Source of the DNA: Combretum micranthum
Taxonomy: Eukaryota > Streptophyta > Magnoliopsida > Myrtales > Combretaceae
Length of the DNA stretch: 64,000 nucleotides
Reading direction: 5' to 3'
NCBI GenBank assembly: GCA_024138025.1
Contig: JAMXBD010000065.1
Coordinates: 434,001-498,000 of the forward strand
Part shown: positions 1 through 12,065 of the stretch, piece after piece
How the letters are laid out: every line of letters starts with the position of its first letter
How positions within the stretch are numbered: the first letter of the stretch is position 1
Position numbers and translations under genes: made by a program
Notes under the pieces: model-generated
What the model was told of the DNA's origin: nothing
The model's input: only the letters and a program-made list of their open reading frames with translations
Database searches by the model: none

Positions 1-241
1 TGCCACAGATGACATATAAAATTGAAGTCTACAAGAAGATATAACAAATTTTAAATCTACCCAAAATATCAAGTTGCTTATAATGTTCTAAATAAAACCC
101 AAAATTCAACCTTAAACCCTATAAGGTTTTAAAGCATCCATAACCTAACTTTAAACCTTATAAAGTTATAAAGGAGTGCCCAAACCCAATCCTAAAACCT
201 TTAGTTAATTACCTTATAATGACCCACTCAATTGTATCCTA
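1..241. repeat. Right-hand part of a hAT-like non-autonomous element
   Basis: The stretch ends (about 211-241) in a sequence that matches the right end of the complete element at 1334-2093: a run like CTTATAATGACCCACTCA followed by ATTGTATCCTA. Several CCTATAAGG-like words upstream also recur in that element. The left end lies outside the window, so the target duplication cannot be tested; the right flank would be AATAAAAG. Confidence 0.5.
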
Positions 242-1121
242 AATAAAAGTGAAGATTATATCCGGTATGTTTACTTTTCATTCTTTTTCTTTATACATAG
301 ATCTTCCATTTCTAATTGCCTTAAAGTTGCATTTGCTTTGCTAGAATGAAGATAGTTGAAAAGGAATAGCAATTCCCCTGTATTATGATGGGGTTTTTTA
401 AGGAAATAACTTGTATTATGTTAGGCATAGCAATTCCTCTCGTGTAGGAAAGGCATGACAGTTCTTTATCTATTCCACATTACATAGAATAGGTATTCCT
501 ATGGTAAAATTTTTACAAACTAAACAAAATAATGAGTATTCCATGGTAATAAAGATAGAATGATAAATCTATTCTTATGATGCAAAAGTAACATAAAAGT
601 TACTTAAATACAATGTTGATTTGACATGCATACAAACACTACTCAAGGATTGGCTTTTAATCTACTTATAATGTTAGCCTTGGCAATTTATTGTTAATGC
701 CACTCTTGGTACTTGAACTTCCTTCAAATGTATAAATAACTATATAAAACTTTAAATTCATTTATTTAATATTGAATTAAAATTTTCATGTTCATTGATA
801 TTATCTCAACTAACAAAGTTAGCTCAGCGAGCTAACACTCCTAGTAAATGGGAAAGTGATTTGTGTCAAATAGCTAAAATAATATTAGACAATTAAACAA
901 GCGGTTTAAAACAATTGTTATCAAATTAGAAAATCAAGTAAGCAAGATTAACTCTCAATAACTTTAATATGTGACTAAATCTACATGTTTAATTGGCTAT
1001 TTTTCTAGTTTTTTTATTGGCTACTTGATAGATATCACTTTCTTAATTGTTTGACAGCCAGTTTAGTCAAAGGAGTTCACTTTATTAGCAGATATAGTAT
1101 TAATGACAATGAAAACTTTAG
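242..1121. other. AT-rich intergenic stretch without a recognisable gene
   Basis: No ORF or splice pattern that I can support. It holds a short perfect palindrome at 818-836 (GTTAGCTC and GAGCTAAC around a 3-base centre). Around 350-600 there are GGAATAGC/ATTCC-type words resembling the PIF-like elements further right, but no ends could be defined. Confidence 0.5.
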
Positions 1122-1132
1122 TTGGGTATTAA

Positions 1133-1314
1133 GGACATGTTTGGATTGTCAGATTTTTATCCGTATCAGATCTATATCATTAACTTATTGGTATTAGATT
1201 TGTATCTGTTTAGTTTGATCAGTTTATGGGTAAAATTATCAATTTTTTTATTAGTATCATATTTATATTGGTTAGGTTTGAAAATGAAACCAAACCAACT
1301 ATCCAAACAAGCAC
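1133..1314. repeat. Small terminal-inverted-repeat element, family unassigned
   Basis: The left end GGACATGTTTGGATTGTCAG and the reverse complement of the right end (GTGCTTGTTTGGATAGTTGG) match at most positions, giving a roughly 180-base foldback unit. No clear target duplication is visible. A similar unit lies at 63620-63777. The short ORFs on both strands here are by-products of the repeat. Confidence 0.35.
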
Positions 1315-1333
1315 TGGACATATTAAGTTCAAG

Positions 1334-2093
1334 TAAGGATGCAACCGGGACAGGTTTGGGACGGATCATATAAAACCTGAACTCAATCTGATTTCCTATA
1401 AGGTCACCCAAACTCGACTCACTATCATATAGGGTTTCATGTGCAATATCCATACCTGCCCCTATAGGGTCATGGTTTTGACCCGCCCACCCTATTAACC
1501 TAAATTTATCTTTACACTTTTTTTTCTTTTTCTTTTTCTTTTTCCTTTTTCATTCTTTTTATTTATCATTTGTCCACTCGTCTTCATGATGTATCATCCA
1601 TTTTACTTATTTGTTTCAATTTTTTTTTCATTTGATGGTAAAGCTATACATAAAAAAAAAAAAGTCAGTAAATTGGACAATTGATTTTTGATGTATGATA
1701 ATCAATTTGTAACACAACATAGTAGAATTTATTTTACTTGAGGATTGACATAAATACATAAATACGAATATTGCCTCTTATAAATTATAAAAAAGCATGG
1801 CATTCTCAATGGGATAAAAAAATAAATTATACAATCATAGAGCTATAATAATAATAATAAATGCATATATCAAAGTTTTGATATTATAAAATTGTTATTT
1901 TTCATTTAGTAATCTTAACGGGTTGGGTCGATCCTATACGGTCATAACTACGACCCGAACCCAACTCATAACCCTACAGGGTCACAAAATTTTTCCTAAA
2001 CCATCCCATAATCCTATAAGATTTGACACTGTAAGTTTTTAACAGGTTGGACGGGTTAGGTACCCTATAATCACCCACCCAGTTGCATCCCTA
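1334..2093. mobile_element. Non-autonomous hAT-type transposon (760 bases)
   Basis: The ends are inverted repeats: TAAGGATGCAACCGGG on the left and, as reverse complement, TAGGGATGCAACTGGG on the right (14 of 16 match). They are flanked by an 8-base duplication with one difference (AGTTCAAG at 1326-1333, AGTTCGAG at 2094-2101). An 8-base duplication plus TAGGG-type ends is the hAT signature. The interior is non-coding and full of CCTATAGGGTCA-type words, so it must have been moved by a transposase made elsewhere. A partial relative is at 1-241. Confidence 0.75.
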
Positions 2094-2101
2094 AGTTCGA
2101 G

Positions 2102-3108
2102 TGGCTAATTATATATTTGGAAAAAGTTTAGGTACCAGACATTAATCATGGCTATTTATTATAGAAGAGAGGATCCATTTTATAGTATATACAATCAATT
2201 CAATTGTTAGATTGACTTTTATCTTCTAACTAGATTAATTATGTTGGATTTTCTCCTGCTTCAATAGTTATAATTCACGTAGTAGTTATTATAGAGAGAG
2301 GGAGAGAATTATATGATTAATAAAATTTTCTATTTTGAGAGTAATTTCCTACTATGATTTGGTTCTAAAGCATAATTCTCAACAAATACATATTGATCCG
2401 AAAGGATGATATACAAATCCTATGGTTCTACCTACGCTACAATTTCAAACCTGGAATGCTTGGTCTAATGTAAACCTAAGTACAAACTAGTTTTGACCAA
2501 TGAACCGGCCTAGAATCAAATGGGGATGGACTCACGCTACACAGTAGAGGAAATGTGAAGTATACGTGTGAAAGTATTTATAATAGTAAAGGAAATTGAA
2601 AAGCCCCAAGATATTGAATTGTTAGAATTATCTAGGAGGATTAAAAAGTTTTCTTGTACGACTTAAGAACACGAATATAAACCTAACGATTATATCTGAC
2701 TTGTGAATTAGAAAGCATCAATAAAATAGTGAATGATCTTGATTTTTCTTTACAATTTGTCAATTCTAAATTAAATCATTTGAGATTAAATTTTCCTTTT
2801 TTATGTGTCATTTAAGAAACCTCTTTAACATCAATTTCTCCAGCAATAACAAACATAATAAAAGAAGTCATTCCAAGATTTTATTGTAAAAATTTGATTT
2901 CATGGGTACTTAAAGTTAAGTACTTCTTGGATTATTACCATATAGAAGAATAATATTGTGCAAGATTAGCACTCTTTGCTATTAGAGATATAGCTACTAT
3001 GTGGCATAAGTGTATGTGGAAATTATAGCAATTTAAGTCATGAGATCATTTTGTTAAAGTAATAATCCTAAGATTTGGGCCTTTTGAGTATGATTGGATA
3101 GACGATAG
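2102..3108. other. AT-rich intergenic stretch
   Basis: No supported ORF, RNA gene or element ends. It contains short GAGA runs near 2290-2310. Upstream sequence belonging to the coding fossil at 3109 could start here, but stops in all frames prevent a call. Confidence 0.4.
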
Positions 3109-3591
3109 ACTCTACACATTAGATGTTCTACATCAAGATATGATGAGGTGGATCATGTTGGCAAAAACGTTAAACACAGTTTTATGCTAATGGTTGGAGA
3201 TAACATTCAACTACAAATTAAACTTCTTGAACACCATAATGATGTCCTCAATCATATTGATGTTCTTAAAAATAATAAACATAAAGAGGCTTGCATGAAA
3301 CCACAAGGACCTATATATTTTCTAAAAGATCAAATAATTCTAGACGTGTATGAAGGAAGTATTGTTCATAAGATAACACAGATTGTCGAGAAAAGTGTTA
3401 AGGATCTCAATGTACATGTGAGATTTCAAAACTATTTTACAAAGTCTAAATCTGGTGAAATCAGAACAAATCTTTTTCCAGGAAAGGCATAGGAGAGGTT
3501 TTCTGATTTTGATAGTTTACTTAAGGACTTAGTTTCACCAATTGAATGCCTACTACCTATAAACCTACTGAAATGGGAAGTAGACACTTTT
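3109..3591 (+). pseudogene. Coding fossil of an unidentified plant protein
   Basis: One frame stays coherent from about 3109 to 3591, interrupted only by a TAG at 3490-3492 and ended by a TGA that would be a tryptophan codon (TGG) before one change. Sense continues past the TAG with the same character (a segment reading FSDFDSLLKDLVSP), which argues for a decayed exon or cDNA rather than a chance ORF. The protein would be hydrophilic and rich in Lys, Asp and Val, with a segment reading IVHKITQIVEKSVKDLNVHV. No ATG begins the frame and no splice sites were resolved. I do not recognise the family. A real exon of a decayed host gene or a captured fragment are both possible. Confidence 0.45.
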
Positions 3592-3725
3592 TGAAAATCA
3601 CATGTGTTGAACTAGTGTGCTCAATATGAATTTTTATGAGAAAATTAGTTGCACAATTAACTACTCAATTGTGTTAAACTATACTTAATTAGTCAAACAA
3701 CTTGGATGAACAACATACTAGAATA

Positions 3726-3744
3726 TGTGTGTGTGTGTGTGTGT
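3726..3744. repeat. (TG)n microsatellite
   Basis: Nineteen bases of uninterrupted TG dinucleotides next to a possible LTR fragment. Confidence 0.9.
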
Positions 3745-4450
3745 TGTTTTCTGCAAATTGTGCAGATGCAAAATGGACCAGCAAGCAAGTACAAAAGCGG
3801 TGCAAAATCAACATGCTCCAACCTTGCTCGCAACTTTCATCGAGGGCTCCATTGGTCCTTTCATCGAGGGCACGACGAGTTCAAATTACACTATCTTGAT
3901 CGAGCACAACGAGTTTAAACCAAAGGCACGACAAGATCTAAGGCACGACAAGATCTAAAGCGCAACAAGATCCAAGACACAACTCTTCTTTTCTAAAGCC
4001 CATTCAATCTTCATAAAGAGCGAGTCGGTTAAAGGTTACACCGACAAGCCGATGGGTTTATAAAATGACCGTTGCGCACATTTAATGTTTGTTATCCGTC
4101 AAATGTTATCTCCAATGGACATTTAAACTTTTGAAATCTATAATTACATGTTGCTTGGGAGATTTTTTTTTTTTTTTTTAAAAGGATCTTTATGAGCTTT
4201 CATTTGCAAACAAATAAATTATAAATTCTCTAATTATTTTTGTACTCTTGTTCATTATTTTGCAAAATCTTCAAAGAGAGAGAAAATTAAATTATTGCTT
4301 TATTCTTGCAATCTATAATCTATAAGAGAGCACTATAAAAGAGAGAAAATCATTTATTTCTTAAGAGATATAACTTGTGTATTGCTCTATTTTTGAGATT
4401 GTGTGTTTTTGAATTAATAAAGTGTGTAGAGTCCTCTATTTGAGACAATT
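3745..4450 (+). repeat. Possible LTR fragment with a short tandem repeat
   Basis: The stretch is richer in GC than its surroundings at 3780-4080 and then turns T/A-rich, with CTATAAAAGAGAG near 4332 resembling a TATA box, a pattern common in LTRs. A 17-base unit (AGGCACGACAAGATCTA) occurs twice perfectly at 3924-3957 and a third time diverged to 3974. The phrase CTTTCATCGAGGGC also occurs twice near 3834 and 3858. No partner LTR, primer site or target duplication was found, so the assignment is tentative. Confidence 0.3.
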
Positions 4451-6833
4451 TGGATGATTGTGGAAATTAGGAAGCGGACCAAACTCAACGTTATATATGA
4501 TCTTCTTTTTCTACCTCTTTGATATTCCTTTTCATACTCTATTATTGCCATATGTAGGTACTTTGTTTCCAAAGAAATTGAGGACCAACTTTTCCGACCA
4601 TATGACTATACGTAGTAGCATTTTTTTTTTAGGCTCAAAGGGACTATTTCAGCATTCTTTAGTTTACTACTAGCGCATTTCCTGATATGGGCAACATTAA
4701 CCTTTTTCTCTTTCCCAATACATCATGAACAATTTCAATATTATGTCCAACATGCTTTCTATAAGAATGCATTTATTAATTACTGATCAAGAATATTAGA
4801 GATAGGACATGGATAATAAGACTTGTAGATTCTATGAATGGGAGTATCCATATTTCAAACAAGACAATTTCTTCTTCAACCTTGACGACAAGGTTGATTT
4901 GAAGAAGGGGAATAACCAAAGCAAGCAGGAAGAGTCAAATAAAAACATCATTAAACATAGATTTCAACATTTAGTTAAACAATTATTACCATAACTACAA
5001 CTTACAGCCATAAATAATTAGGGTGATGTACAATCTATTAGATCTGATAATTTCAAAATAGATCCAAAACAAACAACCAATAACTTCTATATGAATAATA
5101 TAAAAACCTAAAACAAGGATATATGTATTTATCTTAAAAAGAAAGTGTCATTTGCATAATAAGAGATCAATAAGTTTTGGATACTATCAAAATAACATGC
5201 AAACACATATATAAACACAATATAGATATGATTAGTGTAGATCACTAAGAGCCGAAAGAGAGATTGGGATTTGTTTTACTTGATAATTGTGAGAAAAGAG
5301 AGGTGCATCTAGAATAGAAGTATTTAGAAGGGATATTCGGATTGATTCTGGAGTTAGGCTTTTGTTGTAGTGTTTTGGCTGACCTAACTCCTTTATTCGG
5401 TTTTTTTTTTTTTTTTTTTTTTTTGTATTTGTTTCATAGTTATGGTAAAAATGATAATTGAAGAATGAGAGCTAAAAGTAAAAATTCATGTACTTTTAAG
5501 AGAAAGAATCAGAAAATATACCTTATATATTGAAAAAAAAATTATCAGTTCCTTTTGTATATGAAAAAAAATAAATGGCAAATAAATCCAAAATTATATA
5601 ATAATTTGTTAGGTATTTAGTTATATATATACACACACATATAATTTTATCAGTGTTAAGATGGCATGTAAAAGACTGGAAAAAAAATTCAAACAAAACG
5701 GCATGCATCCATACAAAGGTACCCAACACTCTGCACGAAATGGATCAATAATGTTGAAACTATAGCACTTCTTTTCCATTTTTGTTGGACTTAGCAAATA
5801 GCTCCCAGCTAGCTTACGGATCGAGACTCAAGTTTAGAGGCCCATGACATATGTTTATGCTCTCCTTAGTCCATCCACCGCACTCCCCCAAACAGATTTG
5901 CTTTTGCTGGGTGAAGTTATAATTATAACATTCACTAGTTGGACTGGGAAGCAGTCATTTTCTCATTCTTTGATCAACTTCAATCCATACATTAACCACC
6001 ACTAAGATCTTTTTTTTTCCCTTAATTTATAAATCAATGATTGAAATTGTGTAAATAGTTAAAATACTTCATAATATTACTATAACATCATTTTTTTTTT
6101 CCTTATAATGTTATAAATGACAACATTTTGAAGGAATAAATTAATAGAAAATTGAGAGAAAAATAAATCAGAGAAAATACACTTCCGCTTCCTTCACAAA
6201 AAGTCAACAATTTGTTGGTTCCTTCAATTTTGTTTCATTCATTTCTAGTTGGATCCTGGATATACACACTCTCACTTGCACTTTGAAAATATTCTATAAT
6301 TTTTGTGCATTTCACTATTTATGAAGGATTGTGATAAATTATGACATAACTACAGCCATAATATAGGTAACATGTTCTTTGTGATTTTATACTTATAATT
6401 TGAAAACTAGCATATTCACCCTATCTTTTAAACCATCAAATATTTTGACACATGTTTTGATATCTTACAATTCCACCCCTTAGAAGAATATTTAAATAAT
6501 ATAAATCAAAAATTAAAAAAATTTGATACAGTAAAATAAAAGCCTTATGGGGTAGCTTTGGAGACTACCCCTTCCAATTCCACAATAGCTCCTCTTAAAG
6601 CCAATGGGAACTTGGCTTTCCTAGGCCTCAGGACTTACGACCACTATCTCCGAGGGTTGTACAAAACTAAGCGTGGTTAACTGCATCTCGACCTTTAGGG
6701 CAGTCATGCTATCAGTTGTAAAATGATGCATCACAACTTATCACCATGGCAGGTTATGATTCACCTCTATTCACTAATCTTGTGAATAGCATAAAATGAT
6801 GAGTAATATGATTCACTGGAGATCACTACAAGA
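4451..6833. other. Intergenic stretch without a supported gene
   Basis: Contains a 24-base poly-T run near 5401-5424, (TA)/(CA) runs near 5622-5641, and a less AT-rich block at 6540-6760 that has no coherent reading frame. Short ORFs (4458-4673, 4809-4994, 5523-5729) have low-complexity or unremarkable translations and no relatives that I recognise. Confidence 0.4.
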
Positions 6834-6978
6834 GTGCTGGCTTTTAAAGATAAATTTTGCGATGAAAAATGAGTAAAATTAATTTTATTTCTATAAATAA
6901 AATTAGCAATGATGATTTTTGTGATGTAAATTTACATTTAGAGATAAAATTTTTTTAAAACCTGAATTTCTTATAGTG
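6834..6978. mobile_element. CACTA-type miniature transposon (145 bases)
   Basis: It begins CACTACAAGAG and ends CTTATAGTG, whose reverse complement begins CACTATAAG. It is flanked by a perfect 3-base duplication, GAT (6831-6833 and 6979-6981). CACTA ends with a 3-base duplication define the CACTA/CMC superfamily. It has no coding capacity. Confidence 0.75.
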
Positions 6979-6981
6979 GAT

Positions 6982-8180
6982 GATAGTTGACGTAATCAAT
7001 TTTCAATAGTGGGGATATAATAACTCCTTTACGTTAATAAAAAACAAAAAAGAAAAGGAAATAAAAGTCTTTGCAACTATATTTATAGCTGAATAATATA
7101 TTATCTATAAAAATTCAAATCCATAATATGCTAAATATATTTAATAATAACAAGTATTGACACAGTATAGGAGTTGACAAAATTAAAATTCATACAATGA
7201 AGAAATTTCGAAAAATGTCTTGGCAACTATCTTTATAACACATTATATCAACTTTATGTCAAACAAATTATATTTTCTAATATTTGATGGCCATAAAAAT
7301 TAAACACCACCGTACATATCAGTATATAGGTTAATTTTTCTTTAAAGTATCTAGTTATGATTTGATAAAATCATAACAATAAATGTTAAAACGATTTGAT
7401 TTTATTTTATTTACCCTAACAAATTTCCCTTAAGGTACAACTTTTATGTATTTCAATTTAAACTTTGATGCAGTTTTATCAGTACTTCTGTCAGATAAAC
7501 TTTGATTGTGAATGACGAAACCCACCCCCATGTGTCGTATTTTTTTCCAACTTCCTGCTAGGTTACTAAATGCATCCATGATTCATCAGCGGAGACAAGA
7601 TCAGAATCCTTCTCTCACTCTCCCAACATTGAATGATCATTGCAAACGTACCAGGTAAAAAAAAAAAAAAAATTGAATACCATTCCTAATAGTTCTTCTC
7701 GACATCAATAAAAGAGAGGCACATTTATGAAACTTTGGTGGCTTATGATTTGCATTCTTAAAATCCTCGTCTACTCCCGGGTTACATGTGACTTCTGTTA
7801 TTATTACAATTGTGCTGACGATGTAGGGAGTTTACTCACACAGATGCTCATCGTTCGTTGGGACAGCTAGATGGAAATTCAAGATGCTTCTTCTGTTACC
7901 CAAGTCAGAGCTGATCTACGTTTAGAGTTAAAGAGGGTGCAGAAGGATGAATAAATATAAATTATTATTTTGTATCTAAAATAAAACAATTAAAACCATC
8001 CACTTCGTGAAAATCTGAAAATTGAGACTTTTCAAATTTCAATTTTTTCTTTCCTTTACTCTTGATTTATTTTCGATGTAAATCACTGCATTCTTGGGAT
8101 GTTGTCGTGAAAACAACAAGGACTACATGCACATACATATGAATTTAGCATAATTAGCATATAGATGAACCTATTGTATA
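6982..8180. other. AT-rich intergenic stretch
   Basis: No gene, RNA or element ends resolved. A less AT-rich block at 7500-7640 and 7740-7940 has no coherent reading frame. Confidence 0.4.
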
Positions 8181-8468
8181 GGGTTAATGTCGTAAATGAT
8201 ATCTAAATTTTGACAAAATATATAATTAGATAAATAAATTTTGAAATTGATCAATTTTACTATTTGAATTAACTTTTCGTACACACTAATAGTATTTATG
8301 TCAAATTGGTTAACATTATCATCCAATATGGCATTCAAAACCAATATGATAAAGTAACCATTGGCATATAAGAAAAGGTTTTTTAAATACTAAATTGATT
8401 AATTTTGAAGTTCAGCTATTCAATTATATATTTTGCTAAAGTTTAAGTATTATTTACAACATTTACCC
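8181..8468. mobile_element. Mutator-like foldback MITE (288 bases)
   Basis: The first and last roughly 90 bases are imperfect inverted repeats: the left starts GGGTTAATGTCGTAAATGAT and the right, read in reverse complement, starts GGGTAAATGTTGTAAATAAT. The 9 bases on either side (8172-8180 TATTGTATA, 8469-8477 GATTGTGTA) agree at 7 of 9 positions. Long inverted ends and a 9-base duplication are Mutator features. Single ends of the same family occur near 9427 and 12879. Confidence 0.55.
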
Positions 8469-10618
8469 GATTGTGTATGGATAAATTTACCACACTTTGC
8501 TCAATACATATTTGGATAAACTTACCACCATAAACTTATTACATTTACTCCAATCTAAAACTTTTTGGTTCGCTATCAAAATATATAAAAAGGATGACTC
8601 AAACAATTTTATGGTCAGATCAAGTCGAAGCCCAGATAGACTACTCATGTCAATCGAGGTGCAATGGCATTGGTTTCCAATGCTTTTTCATGAATACTTC
8701 GTCTTTCATTAGCTTGTGTGATGCTATATGGATGTGAATTGAATTTGAGAAAATAGACAAGAGCAAGGTCAAATAAAAAAGCTTCCGGTATCGGCTGCTC
8801 AACATGACGCGCTTACAGTATAAATAGAAGAGAAATCACATTCTACAAAGTAAGCTCTACTCTCAAAGATCAAACAAGTAAATCAAGTAAATGTCAAGCT
8901 TCATAGCTAAAAAAATATAAGGTTGACACACAAGGGACTCTCAAGCTTCTTTGTCTGTTACTTCTATATTAATTCAAGATATTGAGACTGTTTATTTTTC
9001 TTCCTCATCATTCTCTCTACATCATTTTATCAAATGTCGTTTACTTATCATTGCTCTAAGATCATGTGTAAAAAGCAATTTTCACGCGATACACGTATGA
9101 CCACTTAACACAGAACACTCCATCTATAATATGTTAGTATTAGAAATAGGAATTATGCTGCTTCAACAACAAAAGGCTCTATCTTAAATCTAACATCCTA
9201 TTTCTCATCTTAGGCTCTTCATCTTATCATCACTTTTCAAAACTGTCATCTCCTTTTGCATGATAAAGGTGAGTTTTTAATTATCATGTAATATGAGCCC
9301 TATTAAAATGTGCCATTTATAAATTAAAAATTAATGACAGTAGACAATCTTGCAAAATAGTGTGCTTCCAAGAAGCAATTTGAAAATTGAAAACTTAGAA
9401 CTAAGGTACACATACCCCTAAAATAAATAAAGGGTAAATGTCATAGTCACTATCTAATCTTTGTCAAAATGTATAATTAACTCTTAGTTATAGTTTTTTT
9501 CAGCTACTAATGCTAACTTCCTTTACTAGACTTTTTTACCAATGATGCTTTAACACGTGTCTCATGGCCTTGAAAAACATTTCTACATGTGTAAATCCAA
9601 AAAATCTATGAAATTGCAAAATAATTTAAATAAATAATAAATAAAATAAAACCAATAGTGGCACCTTTAACACTATCCTCACTAAAGCTAGAATCACCAT
9701 CACTAATTTAACTACCAACATTTCCATCTCCAAACCTAACCCTCCAACACTAAGGTCTCAACACAAACTCCTCTTCCAGAGTGTTGGTCACATTGAAATC
9801 ATCCTTATCAATGCCACTTTCATAAAACTTCCCCTTTTTCTATGCCCCCAAGAAAACTAATACCATGGTGAGGATCACCATCTCTACTCAATTCCTTTCT
9901 CAAATTAAAACCATCAATCTTTTTCAAATGGATTCTAGGAAAATCGAGCAATAAGATGGCTTAAAATAATGATATTGATCAACTGTCATGTTCTTAGCCT
10001 TAGGGCATACATATATATGCAAGCTCGAAAGCTACCAAAATTAAAACCCGAAAAACTACAAAAAAAATAGAAAGTCCCTAAAACCTATAGACATAAAATA
10101 ATTAAAAGAATAAATAAAATGTTGGACGACACATAAAACAAACTTTTCTATTACAAGCATGATATTATTAAATGTTTCCCAAAATGAAAAAAAAAACGTG
10201 TTTTTAAATGCCTCAATAATTGAATTTGCCAAAAAAAGGATGTTGATCACTAACAATACTTGTGGTTTTTATTCACTGGCTCATTCTGCATTGAAATAGG
10301 GACTAAAGTTACAAAATTGTTACTGACCAATCATTGTCCCATTTTTTCATATACCTATTCGTCACCGCTTCCTAATCATCTAGGGATTAAAAGATTGATG
10401 ACTACCATTGATGAAGCTCATTAGAACTCAAGCTCATCTTTTTTTATGTCACTAATTTCAAATTAATGAAATGGAAAAATAATAATTTGAACAATGGATT
10501 TGGGATAATCACATCCTTCAATTTTGTTTCAACTTTCAATCCATGTTTTTGTATAGCTACTAAGTGTAGAAACAATGTTTCTGAGTTAGTTCTTTTTCCA
10601 CATATTCATATCTTTAAT
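8469..10618. other. Intergenic stretch with one orphan MITE end
   Basis: At about 9427-9500 a sequence beginning GGGTAAATGTCATAGTCAC matches the end of the 8181-8468 element, but no matching opposite end is seen nearby. ORFs at 8497-8712 and 10056-10256 are AT-driven and unrecognised. Confidence 0.4.
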
Positions 10619-11009
10619 GGGTAAATTATACTAGAAGGTCCCAACGTTTAGAGATAAGTTCATTTAAGGTCTCAATATTTCAAAAAGTTCAAAAGAGGTC
10701 TCAAAGTTTAGAAAAGTGTCATATGAGTTTTAATTAAAGAGTTTTTCTATTGATATATGCCAATTGAGACTTCAGAAGAAGAGCTTTTTGAATTTTAATT
10801 AAATATTTCTCCTGTTAACACATGTTAATAGAGATATCAATTGATCCATTTCTCCCAACATTGGGACTTCTTTTTGAAACACTCCAAAATGTTGGCACCT
10901 CAATTGATCCACTTCTCCAAACGTTGGAACCTCTTTTAAAATTTTTTAATTGTTGGGACCACAAATGAACTTACTCCTAAATGTTGGGTTATTCTGGTAT
11001 AATTTACCC
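10619..11009. mobile_element. Foldback MITE, GGGTAAATTATA family (391 bases)
   Basis: The left end GGGTAAATTATACTAGAAGG and the reverse complement of the right end GGGTAAATTATACCAGAATA pair for the terminal 20 bases, and the similarity continues inward through words like CCCAACGTTTAG and AAGTTCATTTAAGGTC. The inner half contains further repeats of the phrase GGNCCTC/AACGTT, making the whole unit a long imperfect hairpin. No clear target duplication is visible. A diverged relative begins at 61303. Confidence 0.6.
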
Positions 11010-11341
11010 TGCCTTAAAATTCTCAGACATACTAATGAGAATCAAAGGATGTCGTCATGAGAGCTTAAATCTTTTCAAAGAGAGTTGGAGCTTCAAGAAT
11101 CACATGATTGATAGAGATCAAAGTAACTCAGTAAATTGAATCATAGAGGATCAAAGTATCAAATTATGAAGTTTAAGACGACTAACTTTGAATGGAGAAT
11201 AGTCGGCCTTGAAGAAATCAACTGTATGCCACTGGAAATTGACTTTACGCCGCCGGCCCTTAGGAGTATGCCACCGGCTTTCTTAGTATACATCATCGGC
11301 CTTGAGCAAGCTTTGAAGTTCACATAATGAAATTTAAATGA
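11010..11341. other. Stretch with repeated CCGGC-type words
   Basis: Between 11205 and 11300 the words GTCGGCC, GCCACTGG, GCCGCCGGCC, GCCACCGG and CATCGGCC follow each other at about 20-25-base spacing. Similar word arrays occur at 44390-45005, 56260-56390 and 63840-63960, which suggests repeat-derived DNA, probably from LTRs. The ORFs on both strands here are by-products of the array. Confidence 0.35.
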
Positions 11342-12065
11342 TGGAGATTGGATGGCATCAACATGAAGGATTAAAAGAATCAAATTACATGTTGGAAAAT
11401 AGCCATAAAAGCCACTAGCCTTTAACTTAATCACTGCCACCCTTCAATATAATCTTATGTCTTTTCGAATTTTCTTTATGTTTTTTCATATTTTCTTGTT
11501 TTAATGTTTTCGTTGTTTAGTTTTAAGGCTAATTAAAGCCTATATAAACCCTTTTCTTGTAACATAACCATATATCCTTTTTTTTATCAATGAAAATTAA
11601 AGTGTTTTATCTGTGAATTCCTGAGTGAATTCATTTATGTACTTATCGGGCTCTCAACATGATGATATGTTCTAAGAAAACATATCTTATCTTATCATTT
11701 GATATCAAAGCATATGATTTCTAAGAATCCATATCCCAGTTCGGAGGCATTAGGATGAGTTCTTCACAACATACTAAAGTTCTTTAGCACAAGTTCACCA
11801 CCGGGTTGAGGTTTGTCACTTATCAGTCTGATCAGACTATTTAGGATAGTTGTCTCTTAGCATAAAGGTGTTAGGTCTCAAGACAGGTCGCTTGTGGTTC
11901 ACATCAATTTGAAGATTCGCGGACGAATCCTTTCGAAGAAAGAGGGAATAATAGAGATCAAATGGCGTCAACGTAAAGGATTAAAAGAAATAGATTAAGT
12001 GTTGGAAAATAGCCATAAAAGTCTTCGGCCTTTAACTTAATCACACCGGCCCTCATTACAATTAT
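11342..12065 (+). mobile_element. Small, internally deleted LTR retrotransposon
   Basis: The block at 11342-11455 is repeated at 11952-12065, shifted by exactly 610 bases, with shared phrases such as GTTGGAAAATAGCCATAAAA and GGCCTTTAACTTAATCAC. The first copy appears to be a full LTR (11342-11697) with a TATA-like CCTATATAAACCC near 11538, ending in TCA just before a primer-site-like TGATATCAAAGC at 11700. The second copy follows a purine-rich tract (GAAGAAAGAGGGAATAA at about 11936-11952), as expected at a 3' LTR, and is cut short. Only about 250 bases lie between the two, with no coding capacity. This is a TRIM-like or deletion derivative of an unassigned LTR family. Confidence 0.55.

Noticed and set aside
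1122..1453. Overlapping ORFs of 83 and 93 codons on opposite strands
   Set aside because: They lie across the foldback unit 1133-1314 and the start of the hAT-type element; the translations follow the inverted-repeat structure and match no family I know.
3702..3958. Three overlapping ORFs starting in the TG microsatellite
   Set aside because: Their starts come from the dinucleotide repeat and their remainder from short tandem repeats; no conserved protein features.
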